A stretch of 64,000 nucleotides of DNA from Eshraghiella crossota (lineage in GTDB: Bacteria > Bacillota > Clostridia > Lachnospirales > Lachnospiraceae), in contig NZ_CP102270.1 of the NCBI RefSeq assembly GCF_025148445.1, forward strand, positions 744,001 through 808,000, given 5' to 3'. Made by a program: the position numbers and the translations under genes. The notes below the pieces were generated by a model. That model was not told the origin of the DNA. It saw only the letters and a program-made list of their open reading frames with translations, and made no database searches. Within the stretch, counting starts at the first letter, position 1, and each line of letters opens with the position of its first letter. Shown one piece after another: positions 62,234-64,000 of this stretch.

Positions 62234-63196
62234 ATGAAGAAAAAGTTACCGTTTTTTCTTGCTTTGATTATATCTGTACCAATTATTACGTTGATAGTAT
62301 TTTTACTTGCAGGCGTTAAGGCTGATAATGCCAATGTAGCGGACGGCGAGTCATACATGGCGGCATTGAAGGATGCAGACATTAATAAAATAGAACATAA
62401 GATAAATGAAAACAGACAGACAGGATCATCAACAGAACCTGTGACAACAGCTCCGACAGAACCGGTAACAGATTCAGCGACAACAGCTCCGACAGAACCG
62501 GTAACAGATTCAGCAACAACAGCTCCAACGAATCCACCGGAGACAAAGCCGGCAAGTACCGGTGATTTCAGTTACAGTAATATAGGATGTTATATACCTT
62601 ACAGTGTGGATGCCGATAAGGCAAATGCCGCTGCAGACAGCTTTGACGGAAGCCGTGCAAGCTACAGAACTGTATTTGGTAATGCAGCATTTGTAGGGGA
62701 TTCCGTAATGACAGGTTTTGATGTGTATATGGGACTTCCTAATAATGTCAATGTATTTGCGGGAGTAGGAGCATTTATGGATAAGCACCTTCCTACTGTT
62801 ATTGACAGCGTGATTGCCAGATATCCAAAGTATGTATTTATCAGATATGGCATTAATGAAATGGGTACAACCACAGCAGAGGCAGATGCTTTTGCATCAA
62901 GATATAAAGGCTATATCCAGAAATTAAAGAACGATCTGCCTGATGCAAAAATAGTTGTCCTCGGAATATCTCCCGTAGGAAATGTTGCGGTTGCCAAAGA
63001 AACCAGATTCGGAATGGTAAGCGAATACAATACAAGAATTAAGGCTTTCTGTCAGGAAATAGGTGTTGCTTACTATGAAAATTCAGAATTATTTATAAGC
63101 AATGCTTCACTTTATTCAAAAGATGGCATTCATTTCAGTAAAGAACTTTACCAGAAGTGGGTAAAAGATATTATCAGAAAAGTGGGTGTTTATTAA
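62234..63196 (+). CDS. Membrane-anchored SGNH/GDSL hydrolase-like protein (second copy)
   Basis: A 320-residue protein with an N-terminal helix (about 5-27), a Thr/Pro repeat stalk (about 65-105, TEPVTDSATTAP units encoded by a 36-bp tandem repeat) and an SGNH domain. That domain has AFVGDSVMTGF (Ser block), FIRYGINEMG (Asn block) and DGIHFSKELYQKW (Asp-x-x-His). It is related to the preceding protein but has a different stalk. In peptidoglycan and alginate O-acetylation systems an SGNH partner takes the acetyl group from an MBOAT protein, which fits here. The DUF4358 gene starts immediately after the stop. Confidence 0.82.
   Translation: MKKKLPFFLALIISVPIITLIVFLLAGVKADNANVADGESYMAALKDADINKIEHKINENRQTGSSTEPVTTAPTEPVTDSATTAPTEPVTDSATTAPTNPPETKPASTGDFSYSNIGCYIPYSVDADKANAAADSFDGSRASYRTVFGNAAFVGDSVMTGFDVYMGLPNNVNVFAGVGAFMDKHLPTVIDSVIARYPKYVFIRYGINEMGTTTAEADAFASRYKGYIQKLKNDLPDAKIVVLGISPVGNVAVAKETRFGMVSEYNTRIKAFCQEIGVAYYENSELFISNASLYSKDGIHFSKELYQKWVKDIIRKVGVY
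62444..62530 (+). repeat. 36-bp tandem repeat in the SGNH stalk
   Basis: Two full near-identical 36-bp units (62444-62479, 62480-62515) and 15 bp of a third encode the TTAPTEPVTDSA stalk repeats. Such repeats can change copy number in frame. Confidence 0.8.
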
Positions 63197-63670
63197 ATGT
63201 CACTTAGAATAAAACAGATGCTTGTAATAGCGGGACTTATCGCATTTATTTTGTATATATCCAATAAGGATTCCTACAGAAATCCTGCTTTGGAAACCGT
63301 AATGGAAAGTGTTGAAGAAAGCAAAGTGTTAGGCGATATGATTAAAATGTCACCTACGGATATAAAAAAGGACTACGGATTTAATATAAACGACTATGGA
63401 GAAGCGTTTTATTATGGATATGAGTCTATTATGGATTGTGATAAAGTTCTTATTATAAGACTTAATGATGAAAGTACGGGAGAAAGCATAATCTCCATGA
63501 TTGATAAGAAAAATGATGAATTAAAGAAGCTGTTCCAGTCTTATGCACCGGATCAATATACTATGTTGAATAACTGTATTCTTTCACAAAAAGGCAGTTA
63601 TATAATATATATTGTATCTGATAAGGCAGAAAAAATAGAAAAGACAGTTATTAAGTGTTTAAAAGGATAG
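63197..63670 (+). CDS. DUF4358-type membrane-anchored protein
   Basis: A 157-residue protein with one N-terminal helix (about 7-22) and an extracytoplasmic domain containing DIKKDYGFNINDYGEAFYYGYESIMDCDKVLIIRL, followed by a helix (ESIISMIDKKNDELKKLFQSYAPDQY) and a strand pair (GSYIIYIVSDKAEKI). This is the DUF4358 pattern. The family is of unknown function and often lies near MBOAT acyltransferases in Firmicutes. It starts directly at the preceding stop and is followed after 6 bp by the MBOAT gene. Confidence 0.75.
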   Translation: MSLRIKQMLVIAGLIAFILYISNKDSYRNPALETVMESVEESKVLGDMIKMSPTDIKKDYGFNINDYGEAFYYGYESIMDCDKVLIIRLNDESTGESIISMIDKKNDELKKLFQSYAPDQYTMLNNCILSQKGSYIIYIVSDKAEKIEKTVIKCLKG

Positions 63671-63676
63671 AAGATA

Positions 63677-64000
63677 ATGGTATTCAGTAGTATTACTTTT
63701 TTATTTTGTTTTTTACCGGTAGTTCTTCTGCTGTATTATGTTTGCAGAAGTATTGTATGGAAAAATGTGATTTTACTTATTGCGAGCCTTTTGTTCTACG
63801 CATGGGGCGAACCTGTTTATGTAATATTAATGATTCTCAGTATTCTATTTAATTATTATGCAGGCAGGGAAATTGAAGCTGCACATAAGAAAAGCTCGTT
63901 GGCATTTGCGGTAATAGTTAATCTGCTTATACTTGGATATTTTAAATATTCGGGATTCCTTGTGGATACTGTAAACAGTATATTCGGAACATCCTTTGTA
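63677..64000 (+). CDS. MBOAT family O-acyltransferase, 5' part
   Basis: The first 108 codons of a gene that leaves the window. The N-terminus MVFSSITFLFCFLPVVLLLYY followed by SLLFYAWGEPVYVILMILSILFNYYAG is diagnostic of AlgI/DltB/PatA-type MBOAT proteins. They pass acetyl groups across the membrane to an SGNH partner. With two SGNH proteins and the DUF4358 protein upstream it makes a likely O-acetylation module for a surface glycan. The catalytic His lies beyond the window. Confidence 0.88.
   Translation, partial: MVFSSITFLFCFLPVVLLLYYVCRSIVWKNVILLIASLLFYAWGEPVYVILMILSILFNYYAGREIEAAHKKSSLAFAVIVNLLILGYFKYSGFLVDTVNSIFGTSFV

Noticed and set aside
1-64000. Prophage, insertion sequence, CRISPR array, tRNA or rRNA genes
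   Set aside because: No transposase, integrase, phage structural gene, regularly spaced repeat or tRNA-like cloverleaf was recognisable on reading both strands.

Overview
The window is about 64 kb of low-GC bacterial chromosome. Gene density is high, ribosome-binding sites are strong AGGAGG-type sites, and promoters are of the vegetative TTGaca/TAtaaT type, often with an extended TGn. A complete cotJABC spore-coat operon, a Csp-like subtilisin, LytTR regulators, a CdaA/CdaR/GlmM cluster, paired SGNH/MBOAT acetylation genes and a LysR-metNIQ unit point to an anaerobic, spore-forming Firmicute of the Lachnospiraceae type (inferred from gene content; no rRNA is present). I see no rRNA, tRNA, CRISPR array, prophage or insertion sequence. 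No gap between genes exceeds about 290 bp.

Layout. 1-4.2 kb: the end of a LytTR regulator, two small FHA proteins, an MFS transporter and an unknown multi-pass membrane protein. 4.3-11.8 kb: a second LytTR regulator with a degenerate receiver, a CPA1 antiporter, two thioredoxin-reductase-like flavoproteins (the second translationally coupled to a NYN-type nuclease), a MATE exporter and a leucine-rich-repeat membrane protein. 11.8-16.8 kb: a P-type ATPase overlapping an sce7726-type nuclease-fold gene, then an EAL phosphodiesterase. 16.8-19.8 kb: a short fatty acid operon (ACP, FabH, FabF, MarR regulator) behind a compact promoter with two palindromes. 19.8-25.9 kb: a BIG2-domain protein, two unknown membrane proteins, cdaA, cdaR and glmM (c-di-AMP synthesis and the first committed step towards UDP-GlcNAc).

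25.9-45.4 kb is a cell-surface polysaccharide locus that follows glmM after 2 bp: a rhamnosyltransferase-like GT2, a polyprenyl-phosphate sugar-1-phosphate transferase, an LCP ligase, two DUF2142 membrane proteins, a radical SAM/SPASM enzyme, rfbB, rfbA and rfbC (no rfbD), a Wzm/Wzt-type ABC exporter and four further GT2 enzymes. The likely product is a dTDP-rhamnose-containing glycan built on undecaprenyl phosphate, exported by the ABC transporter and attached to the wall by the LCP enzyme. A phosphoglucomutase (45.5 kb) could supply glucose-1-phosphate to RfbA.

47-56.7 kb: an HtrA-type protease, a ClpX ATPase, a LysR regulator with the methionine ABC importer metNIQ, a subtilisin-like protease and, on the minus strand, cotJA-cotJB-cotJC (cotJA is only 59 codons). 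57-59.6 kb, minus strand: malic enzyme, a YhcC-type radical SAM protein and a DUF4364 protein. 59.8-64 kb: rho, then two SGNH proteins, a DUF4358 protein and the start of an MBOAT acyltransferase, which together look like a surface-glycan O-acetylation module.

The window is mostly recognisable core and envelope biology. The least explained elements are the NYN nuclease/flavoprotein pair, the non-canonical LytTR receiver, the embedded fab promoter, the shared LysR/met promoter box, the rho leader mini-ORF and several unknown membrane proteins.
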